A stretch of DNA of 64,000 bases from assembly GCA_028673005.1 (NCBI GenBank), contig CM054116.1, positions 21,027,840-21,091,839 on the forward strand, read 5' to 3'. This DNA comes from Tanypteryx hageni (lineage: Eukaryota > Arthropoda > Insecta > Odonata > Petaluridae). A program made the translations under genes and the position numbers. A model generated the notes under the pieces. That model saw only the letters and a list, made by a program, of their open reading frames with translations. It had not been told where the DNA came from and made no database searches. Positions 1 to 10,243 of this stretch are shown piece by piece; position 1 is the stretch's first letter; each line of letters begins with the position of its first letter.

Positions 1-92
1 CATCCAGTGCGACGTCGTCGTTCTCTCCATCATCTTGGCAGGGTTTATACATCGGGTTCAGAGCCAAATTCTCGGCGGAGGGTACCAACCCC

Positions 93-593
93 TTAATGTT
101 TCCCTTCTAGGATTAGAGACTGGACGTACTCCCACATTTCCAGTGGAATTTCATCTAAAAGTAAAAAAAATGAAATCACATGTATTAACCGCGATTAAAT
201 AACTAAATTCTCGAGCAACGCCGGTTACTAAATACGTAAATATAAAGTGGAAAATAATTTTGAGGGCTTTCCCTCCATTACTGATTAAAGTATTCTGCAA
301 TACTTACGTGTTTCTATGAAGTTTGTTATCAGGAAGCCATCCCACGTCGCCCAAATACTGTTTTCTAACTTTCGATAAAAATTTGAAATTTTCCTCATCC
401 CCAGTCGATAAATAAAGCAAATATATTTTTTTAATTTGAAAAATACACTGTTTATAATTTTGAGAATTTTGTCGTTAAATAAAGCATCCAGCAATATATA
501 AGTGATAAGGGATACTTTCAAAATTTTGATTATCTCAATCGTTATGAAAATACGGAGAAGCGTCAATAAAACAATGATGGTCTTGGATTTCAT
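93..593 (-). CDS. Candidate two-exon membrane-protein gene piece (monomer 1)
   Basis: Seen: a 102-codon minus-strand frame (593-285) rich in Leu/Ile/Phe, with a likely membrane segment at residues about 6-35 (TIIVLLTLLRIF...). Just upstream of its Met is an acceptor-like 'atttttcccacag' with the frame open to it. A consensus donor GTAAGT lies at 307-302, and 'tttttacttttag' ends at 155. Joining 308 to 154 keeps the frame and adds about 20 codons ending in TAA at 95-93. A second frame across the same exon is also open for about 40 codons, so the true frame is not certain. Family not recognised; an exon of a polytopic receptor is possible but unproven. Confidence 0.3.
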
Positions 594-662
594 GTTGTAG
601 AGGGCGCCCTGTGGGAAAAATAAGAGTGGTACATCGTGACTATCATGATAACAAAAACGGAG

Positions 663-920
663 TTATGGTGATCTAAGATTAAGAATGAGATCAAGAATGA
701 GTGAACATGAAAAACACATAAATGAATCTCGGAAGTCAATCAGGGGCACCACTTTACTGGTGACAAAAAATGAGCTCTCCATCATATCTCGTAAAGTATT
801 GGTCATATCAAAAAGGTTTTCAAACAGAACCTGTAGAACTAGTACAGTATTTCGTTCCGTATACATTTTTATGGTAGGAGTGGCCGTTATCGGGAAACAA
901 ATAATTTGTAATTCGCTCTG
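663..920 (-). CDS. Possible upstream exon of the same minus-strand gene (monomer 1)
   Basis: A minus-strand frame is open from an acceptor-like 'ttctctaacttcag' ending near 920 down to a stop at 663. Residues include QIICFPIT and VLFENLFDMTN, mildly hydrophobic with acidic patches. A GTAAAG near 766 could act as a donor but would not keep the frame of the next open exon. Between copies its changes are mostly conservative (Leu/Val, Met/Thr). The opposite strand is also open for 78 codons with no recognisable similarity. Equivalent frames lie at 11203-11406, 38160-38363, 48218-48421 and 59407-59610. Confidence 0.22.
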   Translation of the reverse strand, partial: QSELQIICFPITATPTIKMYTERNTVLVLQVLFENLFDMTNTLRDMMESSFFVTSKVVPLIDFRDSFMCFSCSLILDLILNLRSP

Positions 921-1422
921 AAGTTAGAGAAATTCATGCAGAGCTGCCTAATAGTTGTCAACGTAAACATTCTTGTTGGTTACGGAAGTAAATCTGCTAT
1001 ATGTAGCTACATAAATACATTGAATTCCTTACGCGTGCATGAATGATTAAGTAAGCAGAAGGAAAAGGGAATATCTAAGATGAAGAAAGAACGGAAACGT
1101 AAATATTACATATAATGATCTGATGTGAGGTGGGTACGTTTAAAATAATTGTCGATTGTTTGGTTGATTAAAACTGATTAGAAAATAAATACCTGCGTAA
1201 ATAAAAATTGAATATTTACCTGGAATCATTTCTTCTGTATCGTTTTGCAGTACGTACTAAATAAAATTACGTAATGTGTTTATTAATGCACCAAGTCAGG
1301 AAGTGAAGGGATTTTTAGTCGACGGAGAGATAAAATAGGATCGTGGTGTTTTGCAGTTCTATGCCGTGCGTTCGTTCAAATCGTATCGTTTAGTTTCAAA
1401 CACTATATCGAACGAGACGCGC
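867..1422. other. Intergenic part of monomer, no gene seen
   Basis: AT-rich DNA with only short frames and a few splice-like motifs (for example 'gtatcgttttgcag' near 1236-1249 on the plus strand). Nothing recognisable. Same content at the equivalent place in all five monomers. Confidence 0.5.
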
Positions 1423-1641
1423 CTATTTGTGATACACTTTCCTGACTTGCTTAAGCATCGATTCGGTAAAGACATAAGTACTAGATAAACTCGCACGAGA
1501 ATACTTGCTCCTTGTATTGAAATGGGAACGGGAATGAATGACATTTGACCCTGCCACAATGTTAGTTTCATCTCCTGACTGTGCTACGAAAATTCTTATG
1601 CAGGCTTCATAATTGCGCCACCGGTCTTCGAAAATTACCAT
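1423..1641 (-). CDS. Conserved 72-codon open frame (monomer 1)
   Basis: ATG-started minus-strand frame of 72 residues (begins MVIFEDRWRNY, ends VRKVYHK). It is less AT-biased than its surroundings and has a mixed polar composition. No family recognised. The predicted protein is identical in monomers 1-4: the two base differences inside it (a Ser TCA/TCT near 1546 and a Val GTG/GTA near 1433) are both silent. Monomer 5 has lost the ATG and carries a Gly-to-Arg change. With so few sites this is only a hint of constraint. A second frame of 70 codons overlaps it on the same strand and does change between copies. Confidence 0.22.
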   Translation of the reverse strand: MVIFEDRWRNYEACIRIFVAQSGDETNIVAGSNVIHSRSHFNTRSKYSRASLSSTYVFTESMLKQVRKVYHK

Positions 1642-2497
1642 TATGCTCGCAGCGATTATTTTTGCGATAGTTTTCTGCTAAGGACGTTCGAACATGACTA
1701 AAAATCTCCCCCACGCGGTGAAAATAAAACGGTATACCCCCGAGATCCGCTGATATCAATTAGTGCACTCCATGCAAATGATAGGTCACGTCTCTCGATT
1801 TCACCGCTGCTTTGCTTTACGCTTACCTTTCATCCGTGTGCACCACTTACAAACGAATTGCATTTTATGGCGTATTTTATGTCAAATAAAAACGAGAACC
1901 TAAAACGTTTACCTCTTAAACCCACATCTCTGTAAAAAAAAGCTTGACATATGCAATCCAACTTTCTCCAGCTCCTTCCGAAAAAAATCATACGAGACTG
2001 GAACAATGTCGTCAGCTACTAAGCTACAAAACGATAACTATTATAAACATTATTTTTTTCTATTACCCTGATATTTGGTTCCATTCTGAGAGAAGCGAAT
2101 GATTTACGCCTTTGTCCCATAACGTTCTATCGCAGTAGCCGTTGCCTAGACAACCGAGCGTCCCTAACAATGCAATTCACGAGAAACAAAGAGAGAGTAT
2201 TATTGCGCCGTCATTAAATTAATTCCGCGGGATTGAAAATTTTCCTATTTGTCGCATTGTAAAATTATTTGATGTCATAAGGAATATTATTCTAGATTTG
2301 AACTTTAATAGACAAAGTAATACACCAAGTAAAGAGGATTAATGGCAGATAAGAAAAACAGCTGAAATTTATATATCCGTTTATTAGCACTTAAACGATT
2401 TTATACAATTAAAAGAACACCTCTACATAATGAACGTACAAAACGGAACTCACTATGGAAAAAACAAATATTATGTAGCTGATGAAATTCAAAATAT
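1642..2497. other. Intergenic part of monomer, no gene seen
   Basis: No coding similarity found on either strand. It contains several of the base differences that separate type A from type B monomers (near 1658, 1944, 2005 and 2144). Confidence 0.5.
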
Positions 2498-3130
2498 CCA
2501 TTACATATTCATTTAAAAATACAAACATTCTCACTTCCATAAGACATATGTACATCCAAGCAGAAAGGAAAATTATGTAAATTAAAATGGCTTCTTGACC
2601 ATTATTAATATCCATTACATTTTTTATAAATATTCAAACGTTATTCTCACTTCGGTTTTTCACTCGCTGTGAAATATTTCAGTTCTGTTGATGTCTTAAG
2701 TGACTGCCTTGCAGTACGCTTCTACGTTCAGGATCTGTACTCTCCTAGGACGTGTTGAATGAGGGCTTCATGGTGTGCGATTTGCACGCCTCAGCGGCTA
2801 GTCGGAGGCTCGAGTTCGATTCCCGGCGTTTTCTCGTGATTTTTTCTTCTCATCCTTCCGTTCCAACCACCCCAAGTTATGACTTTACCATTGAAAACCA
2901 CTTTCCTTGTGAATTCTCACTTCCATAAGATATATGTGCATACAATAAGAAAGGAAAAATATATATATGTGCATTGAAAAGGGTTATTGGCCATTATTGA
3001 TATCCATTACATATTTAATAAAAAACACAAAACATACGCAATTCCATAAGGCATGAACATGTGTTATCAAACAAAGGTAAATTGTGTAAATTGAAATGGG
3101 TTATTTACCATTATTAATTTCCGTTACACA
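2498..3130 (+). repeat. ~115-bp minisatellite, three units plus part (monomer 1)
   Basis: Units start at 'ccattaca' 2498, 2612 and 3003, with a further 'ccgttaca' at 3121. Each runs through 'ttccataag.catatgt...aaaggaaaa...ttgaccattattaatatc'. Unit lengths are about 114, 121 (after removing the SINE) and 118 bp. Copies occur near 39995-40430 (contracted), 50052-50690 and 61242-61870. Monomer 2 has one unit fewer (about 13035-13280). The small hydrophobic minus-strand frame here is a by-product of the repeat. Confidence 0.75.
2654..2912 (+). mobile_element. tRNA-derived SINE with 11-bp target duplication (monomer 1)
   Basis: A 259-bp insert flanked by ATTCTCACTTC at 2643-2653 and 2913-2923. 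Inside, 'gagttcgattcccgg' (near 2812-2826) is a good pol III B box. An upstream 'tggtgtgcgatttgcacgcc' is a weaker A-box region. It lies inside the second unit of the ~115-bp minisatellite, so it arrived after that repeat formed. No cloverleaf good enough for a working tRNA is seen. Confidence 0.75.
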
Positions 3131-3570
3131 TTTCAAAATCTAATGTGGCCACCACATGACCTTCTCTATGCCAGTAATATTTCTAACAAATTCCAAATAG
3201 GTTAAATGATAATAAATATTTCAAGGAACTGCGAGACGGATTTAAAGACTTGACAAAGAAAAGAAATAAACTCAAACCATCGCCTTCTAATTTTGGCTAT
3301 AGCCACAAAGCTCCAACAGTTAAAAAAATAATAAGGAGCGTTCATAAGACGTAAGTGTAATGTGTTTACAATAGTCGCCGGTAGGTGGAGTGGTGGGGTA
3401 AGATAACAAAATATGTCATAAACATATCTCCTAAACGATGCATTATATGGGGAAATGTTTTAAACGAACTTCGTACAAAATTAAATTTGCTACAACGTTT
3501 ATTCCAGTACGTTTTTACATTCATCAAATATTAAAGCAAATATTTCGAAATTACGGATAATCGACCGATT

Positions 3571-3717
3571 TTAGCTAAATACTAATGACCCGATTTCGCT
3601 TAGCGCTTCAATGCGATAATTTGCTTGTTTATGTTCGCTAGAGGTATCATCCGATAAAACTGAATATTTTTCATAAAATTCAATTAGTTTGATTGTATTT
3701 GCTTTTGTCCACTCCAT
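3571..3717 (-). CDS. Truncated MADF (Myb/SANT-like) domain frame (monomer 1)
   Basis: A 48-codon minus-strand frame starting ATGGAGTGG (3717) and ending TAA (3573-3571). It begins MEWTKANTIKLIEFYEK and continues with a YRIEALSEIG stretch. This matches the first half of MADF/Myb-SANT-like DNA-binding domains: Trp at residue 3, the Leu-Ile-Glu-x-Tyr helix at 11-15, and the Arg...Ala-Leu-x-Glu-Ile segment. The usual Leu-Trp after the first helix is Leu-Ser here (21-22). A stop lies seven codons upstream of the ATG, so this is the natural start. The second half of the ~85-residue domain is absent, so it is probably a remnant of a gene or of a Harbinger-type second ORF. The overlapping 66-codon frame at 3684-3884 is not recognised. 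Confidence 0.5.
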   Translation of the reverse strand: MEWTKANTIKLIEFYEKYSVLSDDTSSEHKQANYRIEALSEIGSLVFS

Positions 3718-3884
3718 GAGTGCAGATGTGCGTGTTCACGTAGTTGGTCGAACAACTGAAGACCGACAGCATCGAGCAATGAACAACATGTGTTTGCTGA
3801 TAGTAGAACAATCTGACCTTGGGCTCGCGCATACGCAAAGTGTGTGACAGAAGGCTTCTTTGGCTTCTTCTTTAGAGGGGTCAT

Positions 3885-5750
3885 TGTTACTTCTAGGGAA
3901 TCCCGAGGCCACTCTCCCTTGCCGTAAATCTTATATGATATACGTAGCTAGATACAATTATTACATGCAAAATGAATGTTTAATTATTAAAAATTACGCG
4001 AGACAACTTTTATATCTGTTCTTTCCTGAGATTTGTTCAAGTATCACATAGTAGAGTTGCTTATTTTTTAAAGCAGAATTAATATCCGTGCCGAAATAGC
4101 TTAAATAACTGATTTTTATAACATAAAAAAGATTTTATTCCTCTTTTCAACAATGCCAAATGCTAAAACCATACTGACAAGATCAATGCTTTTAAATGGG
4201 AACTGATATAGTATATATTACGACTGCATTGATTTAGTGCTTTTAATGGAAATTTATAGCGTCATATTTGAATCGTTATTTTCAAATTGCATTTTAAGTA
4301 TAGTTTACGCTCAAATAATTATTTCGGGGAAAAATTAGTCAATTAGTGTTTCCAATATATCTTCTCAATTAAATACGATCTCGGCTACTATCAACGGATT
4401 CCCATGAAATCGCCGATTTCCATCTCCTGCAATACTTTTATTTGTTAGGAATATATGTATTCGTTCCCTATAATTGACAGCGAAATTTGTTTCTTCATTT
4501 ACATATGAAATTAAGGAATTAAAACATATCCAAGAAGGTACAATAAGAAAACTTCTATAACAATTTTTTAATTTCGACCAAAATATAATCGTCAACTTCT
4601 TCCTCATTTAAATACCTATATGTCCTTTTTGCTTCTCTTCAACTGAACATTTGTATGCATCAATTTAGTCAATTTTTGCTTATTTTATTATAACAACACT
4701 TTCCATGTTATACAAACTAATCATTTATCGCCAAATCGATTTCAAAGTCCGGGAACACGTTTTGTTTCATAGGTTTCACTATAAAATATTCACGTGACAA
4801 ATTAAACCCACAGAATCAGCCTTTGCATGGGATGGGTATCGTTAAGCTAAATTTGACTATATCTTCAAACGTGTTTCCACCGGTTGCTTCCCTAGAGCGT
4901 GCAATTCCTGCCCAAGGTTTAAATTTTTTTGATATTCATGAACACATAATATGATGCAGTTTCTTCAACTGGAAATCGATTCGAGTGAAATAACTATCTT
5001 TCAAAAGTTATTCCATCGATTGTTTATCATGATTATTTGAAAAAAGATACAAAGTTAGTTAACTACAAACTAAGTTAGTCGCCGATAAAGGATGCGAGAA
5101 AATTTATTTATTTGGGCAAAATATGGGAAGACATGAAATATTGCGTAACATCAAGCATTACAATTTAAATTAACTTGGTTTCATTACTTGATTTTATTCT
5201 CAAATCTTCCTCACAACTGTCTGTCTTGATTTAAAAACCCGAGCAACCCCGGATAATTTCAGATAGCATATTATATTTTCTAAATAGGTTGGCCTGTCTT
5301 CAGTTGAATTTTGAAAATGTGCACGGTTATTTTACACAAATAATTATCCTGCAGGAGCAGGTCTTTAGGGAAAAGAATAGCGGTACCATAGCAGGAATCG
5401 CTTTTTTAAAGATTTGCTCATAAACCTATTTAACTGAATATTTTTCTGTTAGAAAATTATTAACTCCCAGTTAACATCAATAAGAAGGTAGGTTAATTTT
5501 AAGGCGTTTTTCTTATTTGGTTTAATGAACAAATGAATTAAAAATATAACATTTCATTATGTTTTGTGTTGTATTTAATTTTATTTGCTTTGCCATAGTA
5601 CACATCCTTATTTGTATATTTTTACGAGCTCCATGTTACGTTTTGTAGCCAATGGTAGTAATGAAAATGAATTTCGTATATAAATATTTTCTCAATAACA
5701 GCAATAAAACTCTATATATATTACGCATTATTTAAATAAAAACGAAATTG
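3885..5750. other. Long AT-rich stretch of monomer, no confident gene
   Basis: Nearly 1.9 kb with no recognised product. An 80-codon minus frame at 4365-4607 is open in monomers 1, 3 (41389-41631) and 5 (63109-63351). It is frameshifted in monomer 4 by one extra T and cut by the Gypsy insertion in monomer 2. A more protein-like minus frame (YLNEEEVDDYILVEIKKLL) crosses its 5' end near 4551-4615 and then stops. Neither could be assigned. The Gypsy target ATTT corresponds to about 4494-4497 here. Confidence 0.4.
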
Positions 5751-6994
5751 GATCCAGGAATTGATGAAGTTGATGATCAACTTGAGATCTATGATGTCGC
5801 TTCAGAAGTTAGTGAACATTTTGATATTGGATTGTGTAAGGGTAGATGAAAGGCCACAAAGTATGATTAGTGAATTTAAATATGAAATCTTGAGCAAATG
5901 CTGGACATCTTCACCGACTTATGACTTTAAGCATGATGGTGAAAATATTCGAGCTTTCCGTCTACCGTTGCTTACTCAGCATACTCCTTGGTTAACTTAT
6001 TGTACACTTTTAAAGGCTGCTCTATGTCAAGTTTGTATACTTTTTCCTCAAAGGGCGAATAGGGAATTTTGATATTCTTTCATTAATACAAAAAATTTCA
6101 TGAAGCCGCAAGTTCCCATGACAAAACCCACTGTCATAAAACTTCACAAACAGAAGTCGATCACTCTATTTCAATAATGAAAGAGAAAAGTCCTTCGAAA
6201 CAAATGCTGCAAAACAAATTAGTTGCCGATGCAAAAGAGGAAAATAGAGCAATACTGTATTCAATAAGTATTGTTTTGATATTGCATTACGAGGTAAAAC
6301 TAACAATTAAGGAAATCTTCAATCTTTCGGATTGAGGCAGGTGATGAAACAAAAACATTTAATTACTTGCAATGCAAACGCTAAATACACATCTATGAGA
6401 ACTCGAAATAAATAATAGAAATTTGTGGGTGTATTTTGAGAGATGATTTAGTTGCTGCAGGAAATGCATTCGAAGGGATTTCCATTTAGACCGAAGAAAT
6501 GACTGATATTGGGGGAATAGTACAATTATCATCAATAGGGGTTATATTTCCCAAGTTTATCACTGGACAAACTCGTATTCGCGAATAATTTTTCTTGGGT
6601 TTATTCGGATATCAGATCGCAGTGCAGAAGGAATTATCAGAGAGATATTAATTAATTTAAATTGCAAATGGCAATTTTAGTTGGTCAGGGATATGATGGA
6701 TATTCTGCAATGGTTGGAAAGCAAGAAATTATATCTTTACACCCAAAAGCAATGTTTGTTCATTGTTCTTCCCATCGTCTTAACCATGAAGTGCATGATT
6801 TTAATGGCTTGAGTGAAATCTGTATCACAGTTGGTACTATTAAGGCAATTATTAAAAATTTTCGGGAAAGGTCATATAGGAGGGCTAAAGTAGCAAATAT
6901 TCCGATGTGTGACTTGATACACTCTTCGTTACGCAGACGATTTTCATGTGTCAAAAAAATATCTAACTTATTTGAATTACATCCTTGTGAATGA
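5751..6994 (+). pseudogene. ZMYM1-like hAT transposase remnant (monomer 1)
   Basis: Frame-broken coding remnant on the plus strand. In order: an acidic leader (DPGIDEVDDQLEIYD) at 5751-5846; a TTF/MYM-type zinc-finger zone in another frame at about 5839-6072 (WLTYCTLLKAALCQVCILF, with the C-x2-C pair); a Lys-rich linker; a DUF4371-like part at about 6400-6660 (ILTEEMTDIGGI-type motif, here damaged by stops); and the GQGYDGYSAM / VHCSSHRLNHEV block at 6662-6994. This order is typical of 'zinc finger MYM-type protein 1-like' hAT proteins. The C-terminal dimerisation part is not seen. At least four frame changes or stops, mostly shared by all monomers, show it was dead before the array expanded. 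Confidence 0.85.
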
Positions 6995-7622
6995 GTAATG
7001 AATAAGAAAGAGAGAAATATGAGATAAATATACGGATTTTTCCCGCAATAAAATAACCAATGTTAATTGCACTGGCTTTGCTTGCAACAACTTCTAACTT
7101 TTTCTAGTGCACCATGTGAAGCCACATTGTGCCATAGCCATCAAAAAATGATTAGTATATGAAGTGACAAACTTCCCCATCCTTGATTCCATGGCCTAGC
7201 ATTGGGTATGTTTAGTCACAGAGCAAAATCGCTTTATATGGCGAAAGGTTAAAAATGTTTCTATGTCTAAAGTTGAGTTTTGTGCCAAAAGGGTGAATTT
7301 AATTAGCAAATGGAAGAATGCGGTTGTGCTTGGGCAATATTGCTGCCATTAATTGAATCTAATATATAAAAATGACTTCGTAGTTGTCATCGGTGGGTGG
7401 AAAAGTGGAACTGTAATGCTATTTTTAACTAATTTTCTGAGTAGCTAGAAGATTGATATTTAATACGAATGTTCGGTTCTTAAAGTAAAAGTCATTTGCA
7501 AAAACATAATTCCAAACTAGACCTGGTTCGATCCCTGAGAATGATTTCCATTCCCCATAAGTTAACATGGAAAAATGGATATTTCAACCTGCAAGCTTAT
7601 ATTCTTTTACTTATTAAAATTC
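6995..7622. other. Unassigned monomer DNA between hAT and Tc1 remnants
   Basis: No convincing frame. 'cctggttcgatccctgag' near 7521-7538 is a good pol III B-box match, but no A box or tail was found. Ends exactly at the Tc1 fusion joint ('attaaaattc|tttttct'). Confidence 0.4.
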
Positions 7623-8028
7623 TTTTTCTAGTAATGCAAATATTTTTTAGATTCGTCGATATAGTAGACTGTGTGCAGATGAAGTCATATTCTCTCAACT
7701 TTTATTGAATGCCTTTTTGTGTCAATGAGCAGTCTGCTTGAATAATTTCACATATTTTGTCCGATAATCTAGAAACTTATTGCGGTTTGGGTCCAGGCTA
7801 CTTCCGTGTTAAATCAACTTCTTCCATATTTTCCTCAGCTTCGTGTATTCTCCTCATTAGTTTGTACACAACAGACAAAGATACGCCCAAGTTTTTTGCC
7901 ATTTTAACCGCTGACTCACCTTGTTCTCTCATATTTTTAAATACATCAATTTTTTCGTCGGTTATCGAGGTTATTTTCTTTCTTGTTCTGGAAACTACAT
8001 CATTTAGTTCACTCTGTATCCCATTTTA
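7623..8028 (-). pseudogene. Tc1/mariner transposase 5' half, truncated (monomer 1)
   Basis: The minus-strand translation gives the helix-turn-helix region of an IS630/Tc1-type transposase (REQGESAVKMAKNLGVS... and RLSDKIC..IIQADCSLTQ). Stops occur in the middle, including TAG near 7798 and TAA near 7781. The coding sequence is cut at 7622/7623, where it is fused to unrelated monomer DNA; the catalytic half is missing. The plus-strand frame MSDNLETYCGL across the same bases is its shadow. Confidence 0.75.
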
Positions 8029-8122
8029 ATTTACTACTTCCTGAGAGTTTTCTTCCATTACAGGGTAGGGTTAGTATTGTTTATAATTATCAATAATCTA
8101 TAATCTATAATTCACGATAATG

Positions 8123-8290
8123 TGTTTATAACTACTGATAGTTTGTTTATAACTACTGATATTTTGTTCATAACTACTGATACTTTGTTTATAACTGCCA
8201 ATAATGTATTTATGACTACCGATACTTGGTTTATAACTAACAATAATGTGTCTATAACTTCCGATAATGTGTTTATAGTATCCGATAACG
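8123..8290 (+). repeat. 21-bp minisatellite, eight units (monomer 1)
   Basis: Eight head-to-tail 21-bp units of the type TGTTTATAACTACTGATACTT. Because 21 is a multiple of three, both strands read as seven-residue repeats (FITTDTL and SYKHIIG), which explains the overlapping open frames. It lies just outside the 5' end of the Tc1 remnant. Confidence 0.9.
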
Positions 8291-9950
8291 CAGCGCGTCC
8301 AACCAGGCCTAGGAAACACTTCAGAAAAAGGTTGTACAGCGTTACGCATTGAAACTAATGTAGAGGACTCGATCTATACCAGCGACGTCATACTGTTGCA
8401 CTACGCATTTTATGCTGCGTCTGGTTGTGACGCAGTGTTTCTCATGCTGTAAGGTTTTACTTGAAGTCGAAGTCCTTCATTAATTCTAACCAGCACAAAA
8501 CGCCAGCCATCGGAAGATGTACGTCAATGTTTTTATATCGTACATTCAGTTATTTTTTTGCAGTACGAAATGATACGTTGCCGAGGATAATATTTAGCGA
8601 CTAGCAGTTAATTATGAGGAATTCATTAAATTTACTAGTGTGAATTCTTCTTTTAGGATATTATGTTTCATTGAGAACACGCCGCGGAGGTTTTCCCTTC
8701 CTTGTGTAAGATCACTTCGGCAATTAACGCTTCCTGCTACATAGAGCAATACTTAATTATCAAAAACTTTCGCAAATCATCAGTGACGCAGACACGACTC
8801 AATTCCTTTGCTATTTTAACAATTGAATACCAAAACGCAAAGTTATTAAATATTGATAAATTGATTTATGTCTATATTTTAATTAAAGGCGGAAAATGAA
8901 GGATTTGCCAAGGGCGCTAAAAACACTCCCTACGGCTGTGCATATAGACTCATATAGACTATATATTTACTCAACCATCGATGTAAAATACATTTTTATT
9001 AGACTTATTCAAAACAACATTTATTTTTTCCTTAAATAAACACATTTTTATTGTAGAACAAATATTCATTTTACAGTGAATTTTGATGCAGCGACGTGAG
9101 ATGGCCTGAAAAAAATGAAAAAGAAAATTAATCATTTCGTAATAAAATAAAAATTCTAATATAATTTCAATGACTCGTTTAACCTTTAATCATAATTTTT
9201 CTCTCCGCCGTCTCTCATTACAATACTTTGTATCTTTCTTAAAAATGACAATCGGTTATAAATCTTTGATTTGCGAGTCGTCCATTTACAGGGGATAACA
9301 GGAGAGAGTTTTCACTGAATTTTCTATTCGTATCTCTTTTTTGAGGAGACGTATTTTTATTATGAACTTAAAAGGAATTATTTTAAACAAACCCGAACGC
9401 ACTCAGAAACCACAACTATCATCCCTCATTCGTTTCTTCCCCAATGGAGATTATTAAATTATTTTAGTGCTTTTTGGAGATACATGTACAGAAAAGTGTA
9501 GTTTTAATGCGTTCTATACCAACTAATTGATAGCAGCGGAACGCCTTGTCGGTATGTCGCCCCCGTCCGTCCGTATCTTTAATCCCAGAAACCACTTTCC
9601 GGATTTTAGTTAAATTAATTAAACTTGTTAAAATTAATCAACGCCTTGTGATTTTCAACTGCATCCATCAATTAGTACTTCCAAATTAAATAATCGTATA
9701 CTCGTTTCTTCCGTCTAGCAACAATTTGCTACCGTATTTTTCATTCCCTGGCTCCTATACGATATGTTCTGTAAGTTATTTATCAAAACATTTATTCGGA
9801 TAAAGAGCAACATTTCCCACAAAGTCGTCCGCGGTCTATATAATAACATTTTATATATTCAAAGAAAAATTTCTAGAAAATCCCAGTCATAATATCACAT
9901 ATTTTGTTTACATCTATCGCTACGAAAATTATATCGGCGAGCGACAATTT
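8291..9950. other. Long non-coding-looking stretch of monomer
   Basis: About 1.65 kb with no recognised gene. A 65-codon plus frame at 8702-8899 recurs at 45716 and 56215 but has no recognisable features. The whole stretch is missing from monomer 2 (joint near 36836). Confidence 0.45.
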
Positions 9951-10243
9951 TATGGTGATTTATTTCGAAAAGGGCACCTCGCAGTTTCGGAACTAAACAT
10001 CGACAAAGGTTAAAGTGAGAAGGACATTTTTTTCTCGAAGACGTTCTATTGAATCTTTTTATCGAAAAATATTTCACCACGGTGATATCGACATTCCAAC
10101 TCGTACCGATTGTAAAATAAATAGAGTTTTCTGTTCATTTACTTTTCCCCCTCCTTTGTTCCATTTTATTCCATTTAATACTCATTCGATAATTTCACTG
10201 CAACTCTTTTCTCATGTTTAAAATTTTGATATTTCGAACTCAC

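Noticed and set aside
2409..2615. 68-codon hydrophobic minus frame recurring in several monomers
   Set aside because: Overlaps AT-rich minisatellite units; the N-terminal part changes completely when the repeat contracts in monomer 2; no coding signal.
2753..2840. Possible tRNA gene in each monomer
   Set aside because: Only a B box is convincing; no paired acceptor or anticodon stem. Lies within a SINE with target duplications.
3684..3884. 66-codon minus frame conserved in all five monomers, with a 63-codon plus frame beside it
   Set aside because: Conservation equals the monomer background, copies differ at a Val/Ile/Leu site and a Lys/Arg site, and no domain is recognisable; the overlapping MADF-like frame explains part of the region better.
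7521..7538. Second SINE in the monomer based on a B-box match
   Set aside because: No A box, body or target duplication; a single 11-base motif occurs by chance in 64 kb.
7757..8029. Plus-strand 90-codon frame (and counterparts at 36286, 44771, 55264)
   Set aside because: Antisense shadow of the Tc1-like transposase helix-turn-helix region.
8123..8290. Regular short repeats resembling a CRISPR array
   Set aside because: Units are contiguous with no spacers, degenerate, and the DNA is eukaryotic; it is a minisatellite.
8122..8352. Open frames with FITTD / SYKHIIG heptad repeats on both strands
   Set aside because: Direct product of the 21-bp minisatellite; the plus frame starts at GTG and length varies only with repeat number.
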